The translations under genes were made by a program, and so were the position numbers. From contig NC_071332.1 in NCBI RefSeq assembly GCF_010183535.1, positions 1,488,001-1,552,000 on the forward strand: a stretch of DNA of 64,000 nucleotides, read 5' to 3'. Positions 41,337-51,078 of the stretch are shown here, one piece after another. Each line of letters starts with the position of its first letter. Positions within the stretch are counted from its first letter, which is position 1. The stretch comes from Caenorhabditis remanei. Its lineage: Eukaryota > Nematoda > Chromadorea > Rhabditida > Rhabditidae. The notes under the pieces are model-generated. The model was given only the letters and a program-made list of their open reading frames with translations, had not been told where the DNA came from and made no database searches.

Positions 41337-44300
41337 TCATCGATGCGGAGCATTCATGGAGCACACCCAATTGTAAAGGGGGATCGAGAGGAATGCGGCG
41401 ATGTTGGTTCCCAGCGAGTTGCCCATCGACGCAGCGGATAACGAGTACTCACGGACATCCGGACTCACCTGCAACACAATTTCTTAGTTTTTGAATTCAG
41501 GGGGGAAAGTGCGCCCTAACGTACCTTCTTATGAATCTTATTGTAGGTGTTGACATAGGCAGAGCCTCCTAGGAGCCCCTCGAATACAATGAGCACAAAA
41601 ATTAAAATAATTGTTGGGGTAAACCAGTAGACTGCTTCAAAGAAGAAAAATATCATATTGGCACACTGAAGAACCGGAAGACACCATATCATCCATAACG
41701 GCATTTCGAAGAATTTCACGGATGACCTGGACAAAAACACGCCGAGTTGATACAACACCTGGTACCATCTATATTGACTGGAAAGAGGGAGATTCAGGCC
41801 TTGAGAGCAGTTGAATATGATAAGCTCGGTGAGCCCTTGGTTTATCATGTACTCTGCACAGTATACTGTAGCTAGGGGGATCATGAGGTAGAGCAGGGGA
41901 CCGATGAGTTTCAGACGGTCGAGAGGGCTTAGTTCCCGTTGTGGCACTTTTTTGGTGTTCATCACGTCGCCACGGGCTTCGGCGGCTTCCTGGAAGAAAA
42001 TTATTTTTCAATTAATTGCAAAAGTTTAAAAGAGTATAATTTTAAAGAGTGATGCTCAAAAGTTTCAAAAGTAAGCTAGTTTTGTAGATCAGAAATAGGG
42101 CTACATTTTTGCAATTGGAAATTTTTTGATAGCACTTCACGCTTTTGAGATACGTGGTGTGAAAGATAGGCGGCAGAGGTGAGAGACGCAGAGAAACCAG
42201 AGCTGCCGACTTCTCTGCGTCTCTACCTACTCCTTCCTCTCGCTCGGTAGCGCCTCCAACTTTGCGCCCCGATATCTCAAAATCGTGAACTGCTATCAAA
42301 AAACTTCCAACTAGAAAAATGTAGAACTATTTTCGATCTACAAAACTAGCCTACTTTCAACATTTTTGGACACCAAATAACAAAGTTACACCACTTCAAC
42401 GTTCACCAATTTTACCACTTGGAAGAGGTCACTGACAAAAAAATTTATTTCATTTTTCAAAAAAAAGTGAAAATTGCATAAGTTAAAACAAGAGTTTCCA
42501 TCTAGAAATGAGAAATTAATATTATTATTATTATTAAATTGAAAGAAAAAGAAAAATTCTTGAAAAAATTACCAAAGTTCGAAAGAGTATAACTTTATAG
42601 TGTGATGTCCAGCAATATCGAAATTAAACTAGTTTTGTAGATCAAAAATAGGGCTACATTTTTGTAATTGGAAATTTTTTGATAGCATTTCACGCTTTTG
42701 AGATACGTGGTGTGAAAGATGGGCGCGGCGAAGGCGAGAGACTCAGAGAAACGAGGGCGCCTGACTTCTCTGCGTCTCTCCTCCCTCACTCTCTTGTGGG
42801 GGAGAGTGCCAACTTTGACCCCCAATATCTCGAAGCCAAGAAGAGCTATCAAAAAATTGACAACTAATAAAATGTGTAAAATTTTGTGCTCTAAATTTTT
42901 GTAGTTGACAACTTTTTGATAGCTGTTCAAATATTTGAGAAAAGAGTGTTCCAAAAAAAACCAAAACTCACGAAAACATCCTTATCGTAATTCTCCGGTA
43001 TGATCCATGTTTTTGGATGGAACGTTGGTGAATACACTGTCTCTGGAATAGTCAACAGAATAAAGTATGCGGCTGCAAAGAGAACTGGAATGAACAGTTG
43101 AGCGAGTAGAGTGTTCGACGGGGAAAGTCCAGCCTGAGTGATGAATGCGTAGGAGAAGGATCCGATGAGACCGGCGCCGCCAGTTCCTGATGACCAGGAA
43201 GCGATGGTTTCTCTGAAGGTCACAATTATGAGATGAGGAAGTTATACATTTTTGTTATCAATGAGAGATATACGCCGTCTTTTTAAATTTCCTTAGCGAG
43301 ACACACTTGGATTGCCGCAAATTATCGATAAGACACTTGCAATGTATTTTATATGGTTAGAAAGCTGAAATCATAAGAATCCTGAATATATTTTCAAAAT
43401 CGGTGTCGGACAAGAATCCGCCGAGATATACGCTCTCCGCCCAAAACCTCCAAATGTTTGAAGCTGTGTATCTCGATCAGTTTTTGCACTGGCAAAAAAT
43501 TGAAAACATTTTCAAAATTTGCATAGTTTCGGCTTTTTAAGTATATAATTTTTATTTTCATCAGATCAAAAATGACAAAGTGGCGACATTTCAAACTCGG
43601 GGCTCTTCTATTTGACCTTTCCTACAGCGCGTATGCAAGCTATTGACCTTAATTTCACATGAATTAGTTTTTTTTTTCAATTATGAAATTTATATGAGCA
43701 GATAGAAAATTTAATGAGAATTTTGAATCTGTTTTCGAAGTTATTGTAGAACAAAAACTGATCGAGATACAGACGTTTTAGTCTGTCACTACCGGGGGGA
43801 ATCAATACCAAAATTTACAAAAAGTTCAGATAGCTGTATCTCGGCTCCTTTTGGTTCAAATCAAAATTTTTAAACATTTTCAGAACCGTCATGATTTCAG
43901 CTTTTTATTCATATAACATTCATTTTTGGTACGCTAAAAATAATGTAGTTATTACACCCAAAACCAAGGTACTTCAGATTTGCTTGACCACTAACTCAAG
44001 TAGCTGCCAAAACGTTGTCAGCTCCTACTATCTCGAATTCCCATTATTTTCAAATAAAATTTATTTTTCTGAATGCTGAAAAAATAAGGATTTTGAATCT
44101 GATTTCAATATTTTTGTAACATAAAAACTCGCCGAGAAACAAGCGTTTTAGTCTAGCAGCTCCGGATGATTCAGTACAAAAACTTACTAACAACTCGGAT
44201 AGCTAGCTGTATCTCGGTCTGCTCAGGTCCAAATCTAAATTTGTCAACGTTTTCAGATTCCTCATGATTTCAGCTGTTTATTCATATAAATTTCGTTTTG

Positions 44301-45495
44301 AGTTGTCTTAAACCAGAAATGTTCCGGCTCCCACAACCCGGAGCAATTTTTCTTATCTAGTACTACCGGCCACACCTCGATAAAAAGACACTTTCACTTT
44401 TTAATCCGCTTTTAATTGAAAACTCACGGAACATAATGTGCCGCCATTGCCAAAAACGTGATCTCCCCAATTCCCTGTCCCAGTGATGCCATGCACACTC
44501 CAGCAAGGGACATTGCTATATTTCCAGAATACGCCACGACAAAATATGAGGCGGCTTGCAGAATGAAGACGAGGATGGCACGGAATCTAGAATATTGATT
44601 TCTAAGTTGAAAAAAATCTAAACTTATGTACCCAAAAGGAAATCGATGCATAAAAAATGGAAAAGTGGTTTGAACCACCAAGGCGGGAAGGTTATCCGCC
44701 AGGAGTACCGCACCCGCAGATATCGAATTACAGTGTCGGCTATCCAGACTTGTCTGAAACAAATTAAAGATATTTTTTTGATAAAACCTATCTGGAACTC
44801 AAAACCTCACAGGTACTAGTGGTATTCGTGCTCGTCGTCCCCTTCTGATTGTCCAAAATGTCCTCGGCAGCCGATAGCATAATCACATACCCGTAATTGT
44901 TGCATAACCCGAGGAGCCTCAAAATTATTGAATTAAGATTTCTTGATTTTGTAGTTGACAACTTTTTGATAACTCTTTTAGTTTATGAGATTTTTGAAAA
45001 AATTGCAAAAGTTTGAAAGAGTATAACTTTATAGGGTGATGTCCAAAAATTTTAAAATTAAACTAGTTTTGTAGATCGAAAATAGGGCTACATTTTTGTA
45101 ATTGGAAATTTTTTGATAGCATTTCACACTTTTGAGATACGTGGTGTCAAAGATGGACGTTTCAAGCAGGCGGAGAGGAGAGACGCAGATAAACGAGGGT
45201 GTCTCATTTCTCTGCGTCTCTTGTTTCGGGGCCCGAAGTTCAGAACGTTATATCTCCAAGCCTAGCAGAGTTATCAAAAAGTTGTCAACTAATAAAATGT
45301 GTAAAATTTTGTGCTCTACATTTTAGTAGTTGATAACTTTTTGATAGCTCTTCACGCTTGTGAGATATGCGCCTTTAAAATGGGCAGGGGGCTCAGAGAA
45401 ACAAGAGTGTCTGATATCTCTGCGTCTCTGGTTGATTTTTTGAAAATAACTCACCAAAACGCCACAATATCTCGAGCGTTGGTCCAGTTGACCAT
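41337..45495 (-). CDS. cln-3: Battenin (CLN3) homologue, lysosomal membrane protein
   Basis: Seven exons (45455-45495, 44806-44917, 44632-44753, 44428-44586, 42972-43212, 41525-41989, 41337-41468) encode 423 residues, close to human CLN3 (438). Diagnostic stretches are [111 protein letters not shown] and [20 protein letters not shown]3 is a multi-pass lysosomal/endosomal protein linked to lysosomal homeostasis and glycerophosphodiester export. The C-terminal CxxxC-type prenylation seen in mammals is not evident here (tail CSMNAPHR). The exon 2 donor AG|GTTTTG was chosen because the stronger-looking GTGAGG three bases... upstream would break the frame. Caenorhabditis has several cln-3 paralogues; which one this is cannot be told from the sequence alone. 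Confidence 0.9.
42010..42410. repeat. GAGACGCAGAGAA foldback in cln-3 intron 5
   Basis: GAGACGCAGAGAAACCAG at 42183 faces TTCTCTGCGTCTCTAC. The right flank through 42545 (AAGTTACACCACTTCAACGT..) is the inverse of 20640-20780, so a larger block is shared with that copy. Confidence 0.85.
42560..42925. repeat. GAGACGCAGAGAA foldback in cln-3 intron 5, second copy
   Basis: The centre is GAGACTCAGAGAAACGAGG facing TTCTCTGCGTCTCTCC, followed by a third arm TTGTAGTTGACAACTTTTTG. Confidence 0.8.
43340..44300. repeat. CTGAAATCATAAGAATCCTG repeat cluster in cln-3 intron 4
   Basis: Diverged forward and inverted copies of the AGCTGAA..GAGGATTCTGAAT family with GAGATACA..CTCGGC blocks (43362, 43535, 43880, 44075, 44250). 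Same family as the MAM introns. Confidence 0.6.
44935..45435. repeat. GAGACGCAGAGAA foldback in cln-3 intron 1
   Basis: Starts TTTTGTAGTTGACAACTTTT, has a centre GAGACGCAGATAAACGAGG facing TTCTCTGCGTCTCTTG, and has a further arm ending next to exon 1. This is the most downstream member of the family in the window. Confidence 0.8.
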
Positions 45496-46554
45496 TTTTG
45501 ATCAAAGTGGAGACAGACGCTTATGAGAAAAGAGAAGGAAGCGAAATGAAACAGGACAAACCGGCTTATCAGTAGTGCGTACAGCAGCAGCCAGCAGCAC
45601 ATGGCATTTGGTAAGTGTTATCATGGAAAATTAGAAAATAATTGAGTGGCAGAGACAATTAATTGTTTAATCAAAAAAAAAGTTACGGAGAAGGTTTTTG
45701 AAAGTGGACACAGACACCGAATTCCGGACACAGGTAGGGAGGAGATGGGTGTAGAATGTGAACTGTGAAGTTGCCGTTTTAGGTTGGTACCGGGTTATAC
45801 AGTACCGGCCAAAATGATATCTCTTTTTACCTTTTTTCTTAGTTAGAGTCATTTTAAGACGATTGCACTATTTTGCACTGAAAATGGGTCGATTTGAGGG
45901 AGACCTTTTCGATATGTAACTCTCTATGGAGTGTCCGTACAAAAAAGTTGTCAACTACAAAAATAAAGCTCTTTTTTTGATCTGTATGACTCATTAAAAA
46001 TCTACTTGAGGGGACAATAAGTATTACCATGACACACTCTCAAAGTCGGACCTTTTCAACTGAAAAAGGCAAAACTTAATATACTTTTGAGCGGTACTGT
46101 ATATGACTGGAAAGCTGAAATAATGAGGATTCTGAATTTGTCTATAAATTTTGACAAAGACTCTAGCTGCTCGAGATACAAGCCTTAGAAATTTTGTACA
46201 CAGAGACTACCCGACTGGAAGTGGTGGACCTGGCCGTTATAGGTGTAGTATCAAAAAATAAAGTATATGCTTAAAAATCTGAAATTATGAGGATTCTGAA
46301 CCAATGTTTAAATTTCGAAAAGGATTTCATCTGACCGAGATACCAGGCTTTGAAACATGGACACTGTATGTACAAAGACTAAAAATGGTGAACCGGGTTT
46401 GACGCATTTTCAGCGATGGTACCAGAAATTAAGTTACATGACTGGAAAGCTGAAAATGTGAGGATTCTGAATCTTGGGAGTTACTGATATAGTATCTAAA
46501 AAGAAGTCATGTCCTTTCAAAATAGTTTCTATACAAAAGTTTGTCGTCTAAATA
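45496..46554. other. Region 5' of cln-3, with a foldback and short repeats
   Basis: Holds the cln-3 upstream region (minus strand), a foldback at 45798-46100 with ends ACAGTACCGGCCAAAATG and GAGCGGTACTGTAT, and diverged AAAGCTGAAAT..ATGAGGATTCTG repeats from 46110 to 46480. Confidence 0.6.
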
Positions 46555-47950
46555 TTGAAAAGGGTTGCATTTGACAAAAAGTACCTATTCACATTTCACA
46601 ATAGACCATTCTCACTCTTTGTCACACTCGACAAAGGTTTCCAGACAAAATTTACATTTTTCGAAAGCTGAAATCATGTGGATTCAGAATTTATATTCAA
46701 AACTTGAATCCAATTTCAGCATAAAAAGTTACAGCATTTTCGAACCCGTACTCTTCCCAAAACCCGCTAGTTGAAATATGTGAAGATGATGACTATCTCG
46801 TAAGCCATAAACTGAATTTTCATTATTACAGTATACTGCTCCGGTATAGTGTGAGTGTACTGTATAGTCATCATATCCCAGAAGACCGATAAAGAGTGTA
46901 CAGTATACCCAATACAGTATACTCAAGTCACAACTGGATACCCAATGACAACAAGACCTCAGATTCTGTTTTATGGCTTCCCAGAACCAAAGGGGGCGGG
47001 GCTAGAAGGTATCGTGTCCAACCGATCCTCCATCTATTCATTCGTCTTCATTCGACAGTCCTCATCACGTCGTCTATCTATTCCTCTCTACCAGAATGTC
47101 CTTCACCATCCGAGTTATTCTCTTCCTCTATTCCCTCTATTCATTGGCCTCTGCCACTGGACATCTCCGTCTTGAACTGACTGCTTCCACCAACTGTAAC
47201 CTCCGTCTTCTCACTGATTCCAGTGACGAGACACTCCAGTTGCTTATCGGAGAGAAACGGATCACAAGCTTCCATCCTCGAGGGCTCATCAGAGACACAA
47301 TTCGTGTTGGATTCTCCATTCCCAATGGAAAAACCACAGCGTTCGAGTTCTCCATGAAGAATTCCGGTCAACCACAACTTCCGAATGTTTTCGAGGATGC
47401 CGGAGTCGTTGTGTTGATCCAATCAATCTATGAGTGTAATCGAGGATTCCATGGACTGACTTGTGAATTCGTTGGGACTTCTAGTACTTCAGGCACTTCT
47501 AGTACCATTACTACAACTACCACAACTACAGTAACCACCACTACCGAGATGAAGAAGGAGACTCCATCATCTACTATCACTCTTCCAATCAAGTCATCCG
47601 GAGACTATGACAAGTAAGTTCACTTGTTTTTTAGTAATAATAATTACCTATTTGTTTTCAGCACCATCATCATCATCCTCATCATCCTCATCGCCACTCT
47701 CACCATCCTCATCATCGTCTTCGGAACCCTTCTGATCACAACGTCCCGCTCTTCTCAAGAACACATCATTTACCCTGGAATTGCAATGAAGAAAGTAGAA
47801 GACTCAAAGAAGTGCAAGACTCTTTTGGAGGAAGGAATCTATGAGGATGTTGGAGAAGAGGCCAGATACACTGCTGCTCCATTCAAGGCTTCGGATTTGT
47901 AAGGAGCAATAATTTCGTGTTCATAATCATTTGTATTTTTTTTTCATTGC
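46555..47950 (+). repeat. Left arm of a 1.4-kb inverted duplication
   Basis: Matches 49095-50525 in inverse orientation over promoter, both exons, the intron and the start of the 3' UTR. Similarity fades on the outer side near AAAGTACCTATTCACA and on the inner side just past the stop codon. Confidence 0.9.
47096..47902 (+). CDS. Small type I membrane protein, inverted-duplication copy 1
   Basis: Exons 47096-47613 and 47662-47902 give 252 residues. A signal peptide (about residues 1-20, ending LASATG) precedes a domain of about 110 residues, then a lone EGF-like terminus (CNRGFHGLTCEF), a Thr-rich mucin-like stalk (about 130-150), one transmembrane segment with repeated Ile/Leu (about 176-200) and a cytoplasmic tail with IYPG and YEDV tyrosines. 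The LRLELTAS.. domain plus GFHGLTCE is reminiscent of the N-terminal part of DSL-ligand-like proteins, but no complete DSL motif is present. I do not recognise a named family. Copy 2 encodes nearly the same protein on the other strand. AATAAA at 47993 is a likely poly(A) signal. Confidence 0.75.
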
Positions 47951-47992
47951 TTTTTAAGTCAGAATATTTGTCAATCAAAATTGATTTTCCCG

Positions 47993-47998
47993 AATAAA
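47993..47998 (+). terminator. Poly(A) signal AATAAA
   Basis: AATAAA 91 bases after the stop codon of the first inverted-duplication gene. Confidence 0.5.
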
Positions 47999-48102
47999 AC
48001 ATAAAAAATAAAGTAGCGTATTCTTCAAGTGTCTGTGGTGCCAGGGGTTTTTAAAGAACACGAGAAGTTCCGGATTCGGGTAGAATGCAACTTCCTGATG
48101 AT

Positions 48103-48270
48103 ACCGTAAAAACTGTAATAGAAGCGCCCCTCTAATAGAGGCGCCCCTCTAATAGAGGCGCACCCAAAAAGGCGGTTTGAATAATAGTGGCGCACCCTGT
48201 AATAGAGGCGCACTTTCAGAAGGAGGTTGAAAAATAGAGGCGCATGCGCCTATATTACAGTTTTTACGGT
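48103..48270. mobile_element. MITE-like element with terminal inverted repeats
   Basis: ACCGTAAAAACTGTAATAG at the left and TATTACAGTTTTTACGGT at the right are inverted and flanked by AT. The interior is a short tandem array of TAATAGAGGCGC units. A second fragment of the motif (TACCGTAAAACCGTATTATA) is at 48708. It lies in the spacer between the inverted-duplication arms. Confidence 0.7.
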
Positions 48271-48584
48271 ATTCTCAGATCATGTATGTAAGTAAGTAAG
48301 AAGAGAAATAATATCTGAAAATGCTCTAAAAAATCGGCAACTACAAAAATGAAAATCTGGAAGTTAAAAATTTATTGAGTATGAGTATGGAATCGTAAAA
48401 ATATAAGAGAGACCAAAATTGAAAAAAATTACGCAATGAAGTCAAATATATTTGAAATTCTGAGCACTATTCTCAGAAAATGCAAATTTGATATGACTTG
48501 AAGATTTATCGGAAGTTGTTGCTCTATTTCCAGAGTTTTTCGAGACATTTTTGCGTTTTTGACACTTTTTACCGGCACATTAAC

Positions 48585-48715
48585 AGATAACCATCCGGCC
48601 CGTAGTAGGTCATTGACATAGATCTCGCCGATATCTATATTTTGGTATATTTTTCAGCACATAACATTGCGTTTTAAGAGAGTTACGACCCGGCTTAGTT
48701 TGCAAGTACCGTAAA
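48585..48715 (+). repeat. Solo end of the 10.8-kb foldback family
   Basis: CCGGCCCGTAGTAGGTCATT.. ATATTTTGGTATATTTTTCA.. GAGAGTTACG matches the right end of the element at 10838-11790. No opposite arm or minisatellite is present here. Confidence 0.7.
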
Positions 48716-49094
48716 ACCGTATTATAACGGCACCTGTATTATAAAGGTACCTAATCTATACTCAGAGTATGATTATCCCGCTGTTTTTTTCTTGGTTCTG
48801 ATTAGTAGCAGCGTGCATAATAATTTCATGATCAACAAATAGAAAAAGTTTTTCCGTTCAACTTCAAAGAGTTTCTGAAACCACAGATATTCCCTGGGAG
48901 TTGAAAAATATATAAGTAAAGTTTAGTCTGCGAAATTGAAAGACACATGACTGAAATATTATGAGTAATCCCCAATTCTTTTTTTTCTCAAAAACAATTT
49001 GAAAATTGTACACAGATGATAATGCTAAACTTTTGGTATTGTTTTTTTTAAAAATATTTTTATAGTAAACCTTTGAAATTAGCAAAAAAAATCA

Positions 49095-50525
49095 TGAAAA
49101 AGTACAAATGAATACGAACACAAAATTATTGCTCCTTACAAATCCGAAGCCTTGAATGGAGCAGCAGTGTATCTTGCCTCTTCTCCAACTTCCTCATAGA
49201 TTCCTTCCTCCAAAAGAGTCTTGCACTTCTTTGAGTCTTCTACTTTCTTCATTGCAATTCCAGGGTAAATGATGTGTTCTTGAGAAGAGCGAGACGATGT
49301 GATCAGAAGGGTTCCGAAGACGATGATGAGGATGGTGAGAGTGGCGATGAGGACGACGAGGATGATGATGATGGTGCTGAAAACAAATAGGTAATTATTA
49401 TTACTAAAAAAGAAGTGAACTTACTTGTCATAGTCTCCGGATGACTTGATTGGAAGAGTGATAGTAGATGATGGAGTATCCTTCTTCATCTCGGTAGTGG
49501 TGGTTACTGTAGTTGTGGTAGTTGTAGTGGTGCTACTAGAAATACCTGGAGTAGTAGAAGTCCCAACGAATTCACAAGTCAGTCCATGGAATCCTCGGTT
49601 ACACTCATAGATCGATTGAATCAACACAACGACTCCGGCATCCTCGAAAACATTTGGAAGTTGGGGTTGACCGGAATTCTTCATGGAGAACTGGAAGACT
49701 TTTCCCATTTTCCCATTGGGAATGGAGAATCCAATACGAATTGTGTCTCTGATGAGCCCTCGAGGATGGAAGCTTGTGATCTGTTTCTCTCCGATAAGCA
49801 ACTGGAGTGTCTCGTCACTGGAATCAGTGAGAAGACGGAGGTTACAGTTGGTGGAAGCAGTCAGTTCGAGACGGAGATGTCCAGTGGCAGAGGCTAATGA
49901 ATAGAGGGAATAGAGGAAGAGAATAACTCGGATGGAGGAGGACATTCCGGTAGAGAGGAATAGATAGACGACGTGATGGGGACTGTCGAATGAAGACGAA
50001 TGAATAGATGGAGGATCGGTCGGACACGATACCTTCTAGCCCCGCCCCCTTTCCAGACGCAGAGGTTCTGGGAAGCCATAAAACAGAAGCTGAGGTCTTG
50101 TTGTCATTGGGTATCCAGTTGTGACTTGAGTATACTGTATTGGGTATACTGTACACTCTTTATCGGTCCTCTGGGTTATGATGACTATACAGTATGCTTA
50201 TATTATACCGAAGCAGTATACTGTAATGATGACAATTCAATTTATGGCTTACGATATAGTCAACATCTTCACATTTTTTAACTAGTGGGTTTTGGGAAGA
50301 GTACGGGTTAGAAGAAGCTGTAACTTTTTATGGTGAAATTGGATTCAAATTTTGAAAATAGATTCAGAATCCCCATGATTTCAGCTTTCGAAAAATGTAA
50401 ATTTCGTCTGAAAATTCTGATTTTTTTGTTGCGGAGTGTGACAAAGAGTGAGAATGGTCTATTGTGAAGTATGAATAGGTACTTTTATGTCAAATGCTCA
50501 CTTTTTCAATATTTAATGAAGTTTA
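49095..50525 (-). repeat. Right arm of the 1.4-kb inverted duplication
   Basis: Inverse copy of 46555-47950. Differences include small indels in the promoter and a few codons. A spacer of about 1.15 kb separates the arms. Confidence 0.9.
49136..49945 (-). CDS. Small type I membrane protein, inverted-duplication copy 2
   Basis: Exons 49425-49945 and 49136-49376 give 253 residues, near-identical to copy 1. Changes include a GKMGKVFQ variant where copy 1 has GKTTAFE, and altered residues in the Thr/Ser stalk. Signal peptide, CNRGFHGLTCEF, Thr stalk, transmembrane segment and tyrosine-containing tail are all kept and open, so both copies look functional. The genes face each other tail to tail, with stop codons 1.2 kb apart. 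Confidence 0.75.
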
Positions 50526-51036
50526 AAACGCAAATTGAATCCAGATTCAGAATCACCAGGATTTCACCTTCCAGACAGTATGTATATGTGATCATTTTCT
50601 GTCTCTAGTCCATATTTTTGTAGTTTCTTGTCAGTCAGAAAACTATACGTATATCAAGAACTAAAAACTGAATGCGACTGGAATTTGGTCTGCGGGGTAC
50701 CCATGGGGTTAATTATAAGTGATTTTCCTGGTCTCCGTTTACTGAAAACATTTATATTATTTTTAAGAAGCTACTCACATATATGTTTTTTCACCTAGTC
50801 AAACTTTGCTCCAGTGGCCCACAACCCATCAATCACCGAAAATTTAAGAGTTATTTCCGGAAAGGATTAGCTAACAATCTTCCATTGATCATTTCATCAG
50901 ATTGTTACATTGCTCCTCCTAAAATCTATTCCAGTTTCCAGAATTTGAGATTTGAATAGCGCACTAATTTCCTTGAGCTTCCTAACCGCCTACCTGGTCA
51001 TAGAACACAAACTTCACTGCAGAAAAGAAAAAAAAG
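49946..51036. other. Region between inverted duplication and Str cluster
   Basis: The first 580 bases belong to the right arm (promoter with TACAGTATACTCAAGTCAC-like palindromic motifs). The rest is AT-rich, with one GATTCAGAATCACCAGGATT repeat and no exon. Confidence 0.5.
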
Positions 51037-51045
51037 TATAAAAAG
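51037..51045 (+). promoter_or_regulatory. TATA-box-like element
   Basis: TATAAAAAG 42 bases upstream of the first Str gene's ATG. Confidence 0.45.
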
Positions 51046-51078
51046 AGACTTGTTATAGGTTAACCTCCACTTATAAAA

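Noticed and set aside
45393..45602. Alternative N-terminus for cln-3 beginning MCCWLLLYALL
   Set aside because: It overlaps exon 1 in another frame. Only the frame starting [14 protein letters not shown] joins to LLGLCNN in phase, as in CLN3 proteins.
46855..47180. 94-106-codon frames upstream of the duplicated membrane protein, also seen in the inverse copy
   Set aside because: Conserved only because the whole promoter and exon are duplicated; they run into exon 1 out of frame.
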